The notes below the pieces were generated by a model, which was given only the letters and a program-made list of their open reading frames with translations, was not told the origin of the DNA and made no database searches. The position numbers and the translations under genes were made by a program. A stretch of DNA of 64,000 nucleotides from an uncultured Maribacter sp. (GTDB lineage Bacteria > Bacteroidota > Bacteroidia > Flavobacteriales > Flavobacteriaceae): assembly GCF_947500985.1 (NCBI RefSeq), contig NZ_CANMTX010000005.1, positions 310,001 to 374,000 of the forward strand, written 5' to 3'. This document shows, piece after piece, positions 8,199-18,598 of this stretch; position 1 is the stretch's first letter; every line of letters starts with the position of its first letter.

Positions 8199-10070
8199 AT
8201 GAAAAATCTAGGTAAAATTTTAAAATCGACAGCAATGGTAATGCTGTTAGTTTTTGCTGCTTCTTGCAGTGATGATGACAATGACGATCCAGTAATTATC
8301 GTTGAAGAAGACAACATAGTAGAGGCTGCACAAAAAACCAGTTCTTTAAGCTCTCTAGTATCAGCACTTACAAAAGCAGATGAAAGTGCAAATAATGATT
8401 TAATTACAGCTTTAAGTAGCGAAGGTCCATTTACGGTTTTAGCACCGACAAATGATGCATTTGCAAGTCTATTAGCTCGATTAGATGGATTTGACTCATT
8501 AGATGATTTTAACAATGAGCAATTACAAGACTTATTGGCAACAATTTTAAAATATCATGTAGTATCTGGAGCTGCAGTAAGTTCTGGGGATTTAACAGAG
8601 GGGCAAACCATTACAACACTACAAGGAGAAACACTAACTGTTAGCATTGCTAACGGAGTTATTTTTACAGATGCCGCAGACGAAATGGCTACGGTAACTA
8701 CAGCTGACGTAGAAACAGAAAACGGAATCGTACATATAATCGATAAAGTATTGATTCCTCAAGAAGCCTTAGATGCATTAAGCGGAGTTCTATTGACTTC
8801 AATTACCGATTTGGCTATTTCAGTACCAAGTTTAAGTATATTAGTTGAGGCTTTGGTTGCTGCAGATGGCGAATTACCCACAGTATTGGCAGGTGAAGGT
8901 CCTTTTACCGTATTTGCCCCAACAAATGATGCCTTTGCTGCTTTTTTAGAAGCAAATGATTTTGCTGCTCTTAGTGATATTCCAACAGATGTTCTTACGC
9001 AGGTTTTATTAAACCATGTTGTATCAGGTACTAATTTATCAACTGATTTAGCTACCGGATATGTTTCCTCTCTTTCAACTGCAGGTCCTGATGACGCAAA
9101 TCTTAGTATGTTCATAAATATAGAAGATGGCGTTCTTATTAATGGTGTTTCAACAGTAACCGCTGCAGATAATAAAGCCATAAACGGAGTAGTACATATT
9201 GTTGATGCCGTTATAGGTCTACCAAATATTGTTGATCATGCAATAGCAAACCCTAACTTAACATCTTTAGTAGGTGCCTTAACTACAGATGGCAATACAA
9301 TTTTTACAACATTACTTTCAGATTCAGAAACTGACTTTACCGTATTTGCTCCTTTAAATTCCGCTTTTGACAATTTTACAAATCCTTCAGATAATGACAT
9401 CAATAGTATTTTAGCAAACCACGTAATTTCTGGTGCAGCAGCTAATGCAGCAAGTCTTTCTAATACATATTTTAACACTGCTGCGACTAATGTAGATGGC
9501 GATAATTTAAGTATATATGTGAATGTAGATGATGGCGTAACATTAAATGGAACAAGTACAGTTGCTGCAGCTGATATTGTTGCCACCAACGGAATTATAC
9601 ATGCGGTAGATATGGTAATTGATTTACCAAGTGTGGTAACGTTCGCAACAGCTGACCCTAACTTCAGTTCTCTTGTAGGCGCTTTAACCGCTGAAGGTCA
9701 ACCAGACTTTGTTAGTATTTTAAGTACTGACACCGGTACAGATCCTGCACCTTTTACAGTATTTGCACCTACTAATGGAGCATTTGCAGAATTAGCAGCA
9801 GTACCAAGCGGAGATGTTTTAACTGCTGTATTAAACCATCATGTTATTGCTGGAGCCAATATCGTTTCTGGCGATCTAACTAATGGATTGGTTTCTCCTG
9901 CTACTCTAGAAGGTGACACCTTAACTTTCACTATCGACGGTGATGGTAACGTTACCATTACTGATGGTTCGGGTAATTCAGAAATCGGTATTATTGCGGT
10001 AGATGTTCAAGCTAACAATGGTGTTATACATGCTATCGACACCGTTATGATACCAGACACAACGAACTAA
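8199..10070 (+). CDS. Surface lipoprotein with four fasciclin (FAS1) domains
   Basis: 623 residues. A lipoprotein signal ends at C23 (FAASC), followed at once by SDDDNDD. Acidic residues there act as a lipoprotein export signal to the cell surface in Bacteroidota, so outer-surface display is likely. Four FAS1 domains follow at ~40-193, 194-345, 346-480 and 481-621. Each has the H1 motif (FTVLAPTNDAFA, FTVFAPTNDAFA, FTVFAPLNSAF, FTVFAPTNGAFA) and the H2 motif ending NGI/VVHI-DxV. FAS1 proteins mediate adhesion to surfaces or matrix. It is monocistronic, with a long upstream gap and its own terminator. Confidence 0.9.
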   Translation: MKNLGKILKSTAMVMLLVFAASCSDDDNDDPVIIVEEDNIVEAAQKTSSLSSLVSALTKADESANNDLITALSSEGPFTVLAPTNDAFASLLARLDGFDSLDDFNNEQLQDLLATILKYHVVSGAAVSSGDLTEGQTITTLQGETLTVSIANGVIFTDAADEMATVTTADVETENGIVHIIDKVLIPQEALDALSGVLLTSITDLAISVPSLSILVEALVAADGELPTVLAGEGPFTVFAPTNDAFAAFLEANDFAALSDIPTDVLTQVLLNHVVSGTNLSTDLATGYVSSLSTAGPDDANLSMFINIEDGVLINGVSTVTAADNKAINGVVHIVDAVIGLPNIVDHAIANPNLTSLVGALTTDGNTIFTTLLSDSETDFTVFAPLNSAFDNFTNPSDNDINSILANHVISGAAANAASLSNTYFNTAATNVDGDNLSIYVNVDDGVTLNGTSTVAAADIVATNGIIHAVDMVIDLPSVVTFATADPNFSSLVGALTAEGQPDFVSILSTDTGTDPAPFTVFAPTNGAFAELAAVPSGDVLTAVLNHHVIAGANIVSGDLTNGLVSPATLEGDTLTFTIDGDGNVTITDGSGNSEIGIIAVDVQANNGVIHAIDTVMIPDTTN

Positions 10071-10092
10071 CTTTTATCTTTTTTCAAAACTT

Positions 10093-10122
10093 AAAGAGCC
10101 GCATAATGCGGCTCTTTTTTTA
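10093..10122 (+). terminator. Terminator of the fasciclin gene
   Basis: AAAGAGCCGCAT / ATGCGGCTCTTTTTTT: near-perfect stem with a short loop and a long T run, 23 bases after the stop codon. Confidence 0.9.
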
Positions 10123-10500
10123 TAAAGCTTTAAGAATACTTAGCTTATTTTCAATGTCACCCGTTTAATAATAACCTTTAGAATACGATAGAACTATACT
10201 ATTAAGTATGCTACCTATCAAAAGTAGATAGTCAATTTAACCTTTTACAATGTTATTGAAGCTGTAACCAATATTTTGCAATCTTTGATTTTTTATATGA
10301 TGTATCTAAACATTTTAACCTTTTATTTCTACAAAAGCTGCAATTCAAAGAGAGTATTCTATTTCAAAAAAACTCACACATCATCATACACTCTTTTAAC
10401 ATACAATATGCCACCCTTTACAACTAACTTTTTATAGAACTTTAAATTAATTACATCTTTGACATCCCAAATCTTACCAAACCAAGCCTTAACCAATGGC
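10123..10500. other. 378-base gap, no gene recognised
   Basis: Lies between the fasciclin gene terminator and the yidC terminator. It is AT-rich, with frequent stops in all frames. I see no tRNA-like cloverleaf, promoter box or repeat. An undetected small RNA ending in the hairpin at 10501-10530 on the plus strand cannot be excluded, because that hairpin has its better T tract on the plus side. Confidence 0.4.
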
Positions 10501-10537
10501 AAAAGCCCTTTCAATTTTGAAAGGGCTTTTTATTTTT
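10501..10537. terminator. Terminator downstream of yidC (bidirectional)
   Basis: AAAAGCCCTTTC (10501-10512) and GAAAGGGCTTTT (10519-10530) form a perfect 12-bp stem with a 6-base loop. It lies 25 bases past the yidC stop on the minus strand. The plus-strand tail (TATTTTTAT) is richer in T than the minus-strand tail. Confidence 0.75.
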
Positions 10538-10555
10538 ATAATAATACGGTTTTTT

Positions 10556-12409
10556 TTAATTCTTCTTCTGCGCTTCTGCTTGTTCCATCATCTCACGCAT
10601 TTTCTTTTGGAACTTATTTTCCTTCTTAGGTTTCTTCTTATTCTCTTGTATTTGGGCATGTATCTTATCATTATCTATGATAACATTCTTAATGACCAAC
10701 ATAATACCAATTGTAATTAAGTTAGACACAAAATAGTACAAACTTAAACCACTCGCATAGTTGTTAAAGAAAAACAACATCATAAATGGCATCAGGTACA
10801 TGATAAATTTCATGTTTGGCATACCTGGTTGTGTTGGCATGTTTTGACCCGTAGTCATATTCATGTAAAAGAAAATTGCTATAGATGCCAATATTGGAAA
10901 CAAACTTACGTGGTCACCATAGAAAGGAATTGAGAATCCTTCTGGAAATTGATAAATGGTATCAAAAGAAGAAAGGTCGTCTGCCCATAAAAAAGGCTTT
11001 TGTCTTAATGCAAAAGATGTTGGAAAAAACATGAACAGCGCATAGAAAATTGGCATTTGTATTACTGCAGGTATACAACCACTCATGGGACTGACACCAG
11101 CCTTACCATACAGTTTCATGGTTTCTTGCTGCTTCTTCATCGCATTATCTTTGTACTTCTCCCCTAGCTCTGTAATTTCTGGTTTTAACACCTTCATCTT
11201 AGCTTGAGACAAATACGATTTGTATGTTACAGGAGACATTGCCAAACGAACTAGAATGGTCATAATAACAATAGCTATACCGTAAGGGAAATACGTGCTG
11301 ATCAACCCGTAAAAAGGTGTAAATACATAACGGTTTATCCACCCGAAAATACCCCAACCAAAAGGAATAGAATCTACCAAACCTAAATCTTCATATTGAG
11401 AAAGGGTATCTACATCCGTAGGACCGAAATACCAATGCAAATCTTTAGAAATTTCTCCGCCTTCCAGTTCTACTGGTAGTGCAGATGCGTATTCTTTTGT
11501 AAATCCGAAAGTTTTACTTTCCTCTTCTACTAAATTAACAGAAGTTAAATCTCCACTTTTAAAAGGTTGGTCTGCCGCTAGAATACTGCTAAAAAAGTGT
11601 TGTCTGTAAGAAATCCACTTTACATCCTCTTCAGTCTCGTCATCATCGCTACCTTCAGAAAGCTTGCTTATTTTATCATCTTCATGATTATAAGTTAAAC
11701 GTGTATACCTATTCTCGTACTGAATACTTTTAGAATGACGAATACCTTTTAACTTCCAATCTAATTGAACTGGTTTGCTAGAACTAATAACATTATCCAA
11801 GCCTTTTGACTTGATTGTGAAGTCTACCAAATAGTCATCTGGCTTCATTTCATATCTATATTCTAGATATTGATTGCTCGAAGTTTTCGCTTTTAATGAC
11901 AATACTTGGTTGCCATTATCATTGGTCATTGATGGCTCAAAATATAAATCTTGAGTATTCAACGTTCTAGTATCTGAAGTGGCAAAATCCAATCCGAAGG
12001 AAGCATTACCATCCTTTATTAAATATACTGGTATAGAATCGTAAGTAACGAATTGTTTCATTTTCGCCTCTACAATCTGCCCACCTTTATTGCTGATTTT
12101 CAATAAAAGAATATCGTTCTCTAAAGTAGTAATATCATTAGAAGGTTTTGTAAAACCAAAAGCACCAAGTTTACCTTGGTAATTGGCAACTGCGGTTGAA
12201 TCTTGTAAATCTAACTGTGGTACATCATTAATAACAGTTTCTGTTTCTGAATTTTCTGATGCTTTTGCAGCCTCTACTTGTTCTTGCTTTGCCTTTTCTG
12301 CCTCTAACTCTTCTGGAGTTGGTTGATTTTGGTAAAACATGAAGATGAGTATTCCAAAAATAAGCACGAAGCCAATTATGGATTGTACATCAAATTTCTT
12401 TTCTTCCAT
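10556..12409 (-). CDS. yidC: Membrane protein insertase YidC
   Basis: 617 residues, the usual size of Bacteroidota/Gram-negative YidC. It inserts inner-membrane proteins alone or with SecYEG. It has an N-terminal anchor (~12-26), then a polar linker rich in E/K and a large periplasmic beta domain (~70-345). The conserved five-helix insertase core follows (~350-590), with the cytoplasmic loop QAKMKVLKPEI and GCIPAVIQMPIFYALF. The tail is strongly basic (KKKPKKENKFQKKM), as is typical for ribosome contact. pyrG lies 69 bases upstream on the same strand. A -7 box TATATTTG lies between them. Confidence 0.97.
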   Translation of the reverse strand: MEEKKFDVQSIIGFVLIFGILIFMFYQNQPTPEELEAEKAKQEQVEAAKASENSETETVINDVPQLDLQDSTAVANYQGKLGAFGFTKPSNDITTLENDILLLKISNKGGQIVEAKMKQFVTYDSIPVYLIKDGNASFGLDFATSDTRTLNTQDLYFEPSMTNDNGNQVLSLKAKTSSNQYLEYRYEMKPDDYLVDFTIKSKGLDNVISSSKPVQLDWKLKGIRHSKSIQYENRYTRLTYNHEDDKISKLSEGSDDDETEEDVKWISYRQHFFSSILAADQPFKSGDLTSVNLVEEESKTFGFTKEYASALPVELEGGEISKDLHWYFGPTDVDTLSQYEDLGLVDSIPFGWGIFGWINRYVFTPFYGLISTYFPYGIAIVIMTILVRLAMSPVTYKSYLSQAKMKVLKPEITELGEKYKDNAMKKQQETMKLYGKAGVSPMSGCIPAVIQMPIFYALFMFFPTSFALRQKPFLWADDLSSFDTIYQFPEGFSIPFYGDHVSLFPILASIAIFFYMNMTTGQNMPTQPGMPNMKFIMYLMPFMMLFFFNNYASGLSLYYFVSNLITIGIMLVIKNVIIDNDKIHAQIQENKKKPKKENKFQKKMREMMEQAEAQKKN

Positions 12410-12454
12410 ATGGTATTTCTAATTAATTGGGAATATTTTGAATTTTTAAGAAAG

Positions 12455-14131
<1,677 letters not shown>

Positions 14132-14141
14132 TTACGGGACA

Positions 14142-14149
14142 CAAAGTTA
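14142..14149 (-). promoter_or_regulatory. -7 box for pyrG
   Basis: TAACTTTG on the minus strand, an exact TAnnTTTG match, 25 bases upstream of the pyrG ATG. No clear TTG is seen at the -33 spacing. Confidence 0.45.
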
Positions 14150-14166
14150 CAAATTGAGGTGAGAAC

Positions 14167-14409
14167 TTAACGGGTTTCTTTAGGAAAATGTTTTTGTATT
14201 TTTCGAATTATCGATTCTAAGCCGTTTGTTTTGATTTCTAACATAGAACGCAATAAATCTCCCAATTTACCATCAGGAAATCCTTTTTGATTAAACCATA
14301 CCAAATATGGCTCTGGTAAATCTATCAAATACTTACCCTTATACTTACCGAATGGCATTCGGTAATGAGCCAATTCTATTAACTTCTGCTTATCTGGATT
14401 AATTTCCAT
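14167..14409 (-). CDS. DUF3820 family protein
   Basis: 80 residues. Its core MPFGKYKGKYLIDLPEPY, then W-F and a GDLL helix, is the DUF3820 signature. The same module occurs at the C-terminus of exonuclease X-type proteins, where it may help bind DNA; another copy is fused to the exonuclease at 44186-44962. The stand-alone form has no known reaction. It lies upstream of pyrG on the same strand, and the two may be cotranscribed. Confidence 0.8.
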   Translation of the reverse strand: MEINPDKQKLIELAHYRMPFGKYKGKYLIDLPEPYLVWFNQKGFPDGKLGDLLRSMLEIKTNGLESIIRKIQKHFPKETR

Positions 14410-14469
14410 TTATAAATCTAAAAAAATTATCTTTAAAGAATCAACTACTCAATCTACAATTCAATTAAC

Positions 14470-15339
14470 ATGAAAAGAAGAAATTTTATTGGAACCTCAG
14501 CGGCGGCCTCTGTAGGATTCTTAACTACTTCAGCAGCAGCGACAAACAATAAAAGCCTTGAAACTGATACTAAATTAAAGTACAATATTAATCATAGTGT
14601 TTGTTATTGGTGCTATGGAAGCATCCCTTTTGAAGATTTTCTAAAAAAATTAGTGGAGCTAGATATTCGTTCTATAGATTTGGTAGGTCCAGATGAGTTT
14701 CCTCTTTTAAAGAAATATAATATTCACGTGGCCATGTGTTGGGGTGCCGGTATGGGTATAGAAAAAGGTTTTAATGACCTTTCATTACACGATGAGCTAA
14801 TTGCCGATTACGAACGTGTAATACCTTTAGTAGCAGAAGCAGGCTATACAAACTTGATTTGCTTTAGCGGAAACAGAAACGGAATGAACGATTTGGTCGG
14901 ATTACGAAATTGCGCGCTAGGTCTTAAAAAACTTATGCCTTTGGCTGAAAAGCATGGCGTGGTTTTACAAATGGAACTTCTGAATAGCAAGGTCGACCAT
15001 AAAGATTATATGTGCGATACTTCTGAATGGGGGGTATCACTTTGTGAAGCGATAGGTTCTGAACATTTTAAACTGCTTTATGATATTTACCACATGCAAA
15101 TAATGGAAGGTGATATCATTAGAAACATACAAGATTACAATCAGTATTATGGTCATTACCATACTGGTGGAAACCCAGGTAGACACGAAATTGATGAAAC
15201 TCAAGAAATTTTCTACCCGTCAGTTATGAAGGCTATTCTAAAAACGGGTTATACCGGTCATGTAGCGCAAGAATTTGTACCTAGTTGGGCTGATAAAATT
15301 TCTGCTTTAAAACAAGGCGTTACTATTTGTGATGTATAA
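14470..15339 (+). CDS. Exported hydroxypyruvate isomerase-like TIM-barrel protein
   Basis: 289 residues. The N-terminus MKRRNFIGTSAAASVGF has twin arginines followed by a mild hydrophobic stretch, so Tat export is likely. The rest is a xylose-isomerase-like (AP endonuclease 2) barrel: FSGNRNGM, LQMELLNSKVDH (metal-binding E), LLYDIYHMQIMEGD, HYHTGGNPGRHE and HVAQEF. These match the hydroxypyruvate isomerase group. In Bacteroidota such exported relatives are often sugar-related isomerases or epimerases, so the real substrate is uncertain. Monocistronic. Confidence 0.8.
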   Translation: MKRRNFIGTSAAASVGFLTTSAAATNNKSLETDTKLKYNINHSVCYWCYGSIPFEDFLKKLVELDIRSIDLVGPDEFPLLKKYNIHVAMCWGAGMGIEKGFNDLSLHDELIADYERVIPLVAEAGYTNLICFSGNRNGMNDLVGLRNCALGLKKLMPLAEKHGVVLQMELLNSKVDHKDYMCDTSEWGVSLCEAIGSEHFKLLYDIYHMQIMEGDIIRNIQDYNQYYGHYHTGGNPGRHEIDETQEIFYPSVMKAILKTGYTGHVAQEFVPSWADKISALKQGVTICDV

Positions 15340-15406
15340 TTTTAACAAGAACTTTTCTTAATTCTAAAATATCATATTGAGTGAAGTCTAAATACTCGAA
15401 TCAATT

Positions 15407-15435
15407 AAAAAGCACTTCTTAGAGAAGTGCTTTTT
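15407..15435. terminator. Bidirectional terminator
   Basis: AAAAAGCACTTCT and AGAAGTGCTTTTT form a perfect 13-bp stem with a 3-base loop. It lies between the convergent isomerase-like and DUF922 genes, with usable T tracts both ways. Confidence 0.9.
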
Positions 15436-15457
15436 AATTACCGAAAAATTTTAAGTC

Positions 15458-15991
15458 TTATTGTTTTAAAGCATGTTCAATTTCTTTAACCCATCTTTCT
15501 TGAACGGGTAAATTTCTTGAGTAGTTGGTTTCTGAATCGTACTTATTTTGAAAATCGTTCAGTTGGCGAATTATAGCTTTATAGATTTTACGAATCTCTA
15601 CTTTTACATTCTTCGTAAATTTTGTCTCTGCCAATTGTTGTCGTAATTTTCGTGCATAGAGCTCGGTAATATCAAAATGTAATTGCTCATGTAGCAAGGT
15701 AACATTATTACACAACTCAGGTTTGTACCACGACTTCGTAGGGTAGAAATAAGCGAACACCTTATAATCTACCTGTAATTCATCATTCTCGTAAAAAGTG
15801 GAAAAGCGATAGGTTATACCGCTCGCTGTAGTTGCTGCGGCACCTGAAGTAACAGGTACAGCGCCTTTAAAGTCGCTCCAAGTAAATCTGAAATCTGGCT
15901 CCCAAGACACTACTTCTTGACTCTGAACATTAGAAATGGTCAGTAGCGCTAATAGAAATAATATAAAATGTACCTTTTTTATAAGTCCCAA
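15458..15991 (-). CDS. Secreted DUF922 putative zinc protease-like protein
   Basis: 177 residues with a signal peptide (hydrophobic 7-20, cleavage near NVQSQ). DUF922 markers are the opening W-PDFRFTWSDFKG and the helix LLHEQLHFDITELYARKLRQQL, where H-E-x-x-H looks like a zinc-metallopeptidase site. Activity is not proven for this family as far as I know. The start overlaps the end of the OsmC gene by 13 bases, so the two are translationally coupled; it is the last gene of the guaA operon. Confidence 0.75.
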   Translation of the reverse strand: MGLIKKVHFILFLLALLTISNVQSQEVVSWEPDFRFTWSDFKGAVPVTSGAAATTASGITYRFSTFYENDELQVDYKVFAYFYPTKSWYKPELCNNVTLLHEQLHFDITELYARKLRQQLAETKFTKNVKVEIRKIYKAIIRQLNDFQNKYDSETNYSRNLPVQERWVKEIEHALKQ

Positions 15992-16383
15992 TTATAAGTG
16001 ATTACTTTCTCAATATCTGGATGTAAACTATAGTGCACCGGGCATGTATTTGCCGTGTGCACTAAGATTTTTTTGTTCTTATCTGATATTTCTTTTGGCA
16101 AATGAACCTCTACTTCTATTTTAGATATTCTTCTAGGTGAAGCAGCCATGTGTTTTGTAACAGATGCCGTAGCACCTTTTAAGTCTACTTCTAATCCGTT
16201 TGCCTTAATACCCATCATTGTTAACATACAACTGGCCAAACCTGTAGCTACGGTATCGGTCGGTGAAAATGCCTGACCTAGACCATTATTATCTACCGGT
16301 GCATCTGTCACGAAAGAATCGTTCGATTTTAAATGAACACATTCTGTTCTTAAACCTCCGTTGTATGTAACTTTTGATGTCAT
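15979..16383 (-). CDS. OsmC family peroxidase-like protein
   Basis: 134 residues, typical length. The two redox cysteines of the OsmC/Ohr fold are present: C52 (GLASCMLTMM) and C114 (NTCPVHYSL). The spacing and the TDTVATGLASC motif fit the general OsmC (YhfA-like) branch rather than classic Ohr. It would reduce organic hydroperoxides with thiol help. It starts directly after the LysM gene stop and overlaps the DUF922 gene. Confidence 0.85.
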   Translation of the reverse strand: MTSKVTYNGGLRTECVHLKSNDSFVTDAPVDNNGLGQAFSPTDTVATGLASCMLTMMGIKANGLEVDLKGATASVTKHMAASPRRISKIEVEVHLPKEISDKNKKILVHTANTCPVHYSLHPDIEKVITYNWDL

Positions 16384-18597
16384 CTACTCTATTGTTTTTA
16401 TTCTTAAATCGTCTATCATCATAATATATGAAGACTGGTTATAATATCCTGCAACACCTTTTCTCTGGTAATTAAACTTATTACCATTATATTCTGTTTC
16501 ACCTATAAATCTTGAAACATCGATTAAACTGTTATTATAAGCTAGTTTCAGCAAAAGATCATACGTAAGGTCAAAACCTCTTACTGCATATCTATCTGGA
16601 TCATCACCGAAACGTTTTCTATAACGTTCAACGAATGAATTATTAGCCACTTGACGATTTACCGAAGGGTACGTAAACTTCAAATTCGATAAATGCGTAT
16701 TTGAAATAACATCGTTTTCAAAAGCTGAATTCATATCTGTTGTAAACATGCGAACATTAACCTTGTTTTTACCTAACACAGGATCAAAAGCTGTATTATT
16801 GAAGGAGTTTAAAATAGATACCACACTGGCAATCAACTTATAATTATCAGATTCCACAAATACCCAATTCGAAACTTCATCTGAAAGTAGTGTTTGTAAT
16901 TTATCTCTATTAATACCTATATTCTTCTCTTCTTCCTTTACTACAACTACTTTCGCCGTTGGAAATCGTTTTATAATAGCCTCTTTCTCCTTTTTATTAT
17001 CCTCGTCTGCGATAATCAGAAGTGTCTCATCTTTATGGCTGGCTTCTACATAATCTAACATATGTTTCCACAATACTTCTTCTTCTGTATAAGAGAAGAA
17101 AACGTTGTCTAAACTAATATCGCTCTTAGCATTTACCGGTGCCAACACTGGTACATTAAATTTAGATGCTTGCACAGCGGTTTCTTTAAGGGATGGCGCA
17201 TCTAAAGGTCCGAAAACAGCACTATAATTACCTAACTGTTCCGCTTGCAGAATCTGCTTTGTTTTCGCTAAATCTAATTGGTTATCAAAAGTCTTTATAT
17301 CAATTGATACTCCCAATGATTTCATCGAGTCAATAGCTACCAAAGCACCCGAATACAGACCTAAGCTAACGGTCATATCTCTTCGCGCATTAATAGTTTT
17401 TTCTGAACTCTCCTTATTTTCTAAATTAACCTTATCCAACCTAAATGGTAATAAGAACAATATTTTTGGCGTAACACCAACATTCATACTATCTAATAAA
17501 TTTACTTTATCTAGAACTAGAGCATTTCTCACCTCAAAATCACCAACTTTATCTTTTGGTAGTTTTAAAACCATACCTGCTTTTAGTCCGTCTTTCAAAT
17601 CAGGATTCAAAGCAACCAATTCTGCCCAAGTCATTCCGAATTTTCTAGTTAATCGAAACTCATTTTGCTTTGGTTTAACCTCATAAAAAATATAGTTATC
17701 TGTATTTATTTCTCCTGTTTCAATTTTCTGTTCAGGAATACGAATAACCATACCTTCCTTTAATCCGCCACGTTCTGTAATCTCAGGATTTAAGCGAACA
17801 ATCTCGTCTGACTTTACACCAAATTCTTTTTCTAAACGATAGAAATTCATTTTGGCAGGTACCGTATACGAAGTATATAATTGTGTTACCTGATTTTTAA
17901 CTGTGCTACCTGCAATTTTAGGCATCAACAATTCATATCCTTCAGATAAATAATTATTAGCTGTAGATAACCCTGGGTTTAGTTCTAGCATTCTTTCAAT
18001 GGTAATACCATATTTATGAGCTATACTCCACCTTGTTTCTTTTGCCGCAACAATGTACTTTTCTAAATCATCTTGATTACCAACTACTTCTTCAACTTTA
18101 GGAGCACGATACTTCGGAATACGCAAATCCATCTTCTTCTGAAGTGGTGAGGCATACAACTTCGGATTGTATTTTTTTAACTCATCTTCAGTAATATTAT
18201 ACATTTGAGTAATGCCAAAAATTGTTTCCTTTTTCTTGACACGGTGCTCGGTATAACCAATAGGTTCTCTTGCCTTTGCCGAATCTTGAACTACTCTAGT
18301 ATTTACTGTTGTTACCGTGCTAGAAGTCGGAGTATTAGAAGCAGGCGTACTTGTTTGCTCAACTATCTTTTTACCCGGCACTACCAATATCGTATTAGAC
18401 CTCAGTTTCTGACCTTCCTTAATTTCCTTATTATACTGTAATATACTTGACGTTGAAACTCCGTAGATTTTAGAAATGCTTTCTAAAGTTTCTCCTGATT
18501 TTACTTGATGGGTATTGAATTTTTGCGCCATTGCCGTGCAAGACACCAATAAACAAAATGACCCTATTAAGTAAATTTGATTAAACATGTATTTCAT
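16384..18597 (-). CDS. Five-LysM protein with periplasmic ligand-binding-like domain
   Basis: 737 residues. The signal sequence ends with LLVSC-TAMAQ: either a lipobox (C20) or signal peptidase I cleavage after AMA. Five LysM repeats lie at ~28-73, 117-163, 178-226, 240-288 and 300-346; the first two are the most canonical (VKSGETLESISKIYGVS). From ~375 to the end is a type I periplasmic-binding-protein-like fold (VFGPLDAP, APVNAKSD, GFDLTYDLLL). The layout suggests a peptidoglycan-bound envelope sensor or scaffold, similar in logic to LpoA, which is an inference. One base separates its ATG from the guaA stop. Confidence 0.8.
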   Translation of the reverse strand: MKYMFNQIYLIGSFCLLVSCTAMAQKFNTHQVKSGETLESISKIYGVSTSSILQYNKEIKEGQKLRSNTILVVPGKKIVEQTSTPASNTPTSSTVTTVNTRVVQDSAKAREPIGYTEHRVKKKETIFGITQMYNITEDELKKYNPKLYASPLQKKMDLRIPKYRAPKVEEVVGNQDDLEKYIVAAKETRWSIAHKYGITIERMLELNPGLSTANNYLSEGYELLMPKIAGSTVKNQVTQLYTSYTVPAKMNFYRLEKEFGVKSDEIVRLNPEITERGGLKEGMVIRIPEQKIETGEINTDNYIFYEVKPKQNEFRLTRKFGMTWAELVALNPDLKDGLKAGMVLKLPKDKVGDFEVRNALVLDKVNLLDSMNVGVTPKILFLLPFRLDKVNLENKESSEKTINARRDMTVSLGLYSGALVAIDSMKSLGVSIDIKTFDNQLDLAKTKQILQAEQLGNYSAVFGPLDAPSLKETAVQASKFNVPVLAPVNAKSDISLDNVFFSYTEEEVLWKHMLDYVEASHKDETLLIIADEDNKKEKEAIIKRFPTAKVVVVKEEEKNIGINRDKLQTLLSDEVSNWVFVESDNYKLIASVVSILNSFNNTAFDPVLGKNKVNVRMFTTDMNSAFENDVISNTHLSNLKFTYPSVNRQVANNSFVERYRKRFGDDPDRYAVRGFDLTYDLLLKLAYNNSLIDVSRFIGETEYNGNKFNYQRKGVAGYYNQSSYIMMIDDLRIKTIE

Positions 18598-18598
18598 A

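Noticed and set aside
8171-9589. Several long open frames on the minus strand across the fasciclin gene
   Set aside because: They lie antisense to a clear four-domain protein, follow its repeats in position, and translate to low-complexity Ala/Ser/Val-rich residues. They are shadows of the repeated coding sequence.
10496-10720. Plus-strand 74-codon hydrophobic frame over the yidC end
   Set aside because: It begins in the terminator stem and is antisense to the basic tail of YidC, which explains its Phe/Leu/Ile-rich translation.
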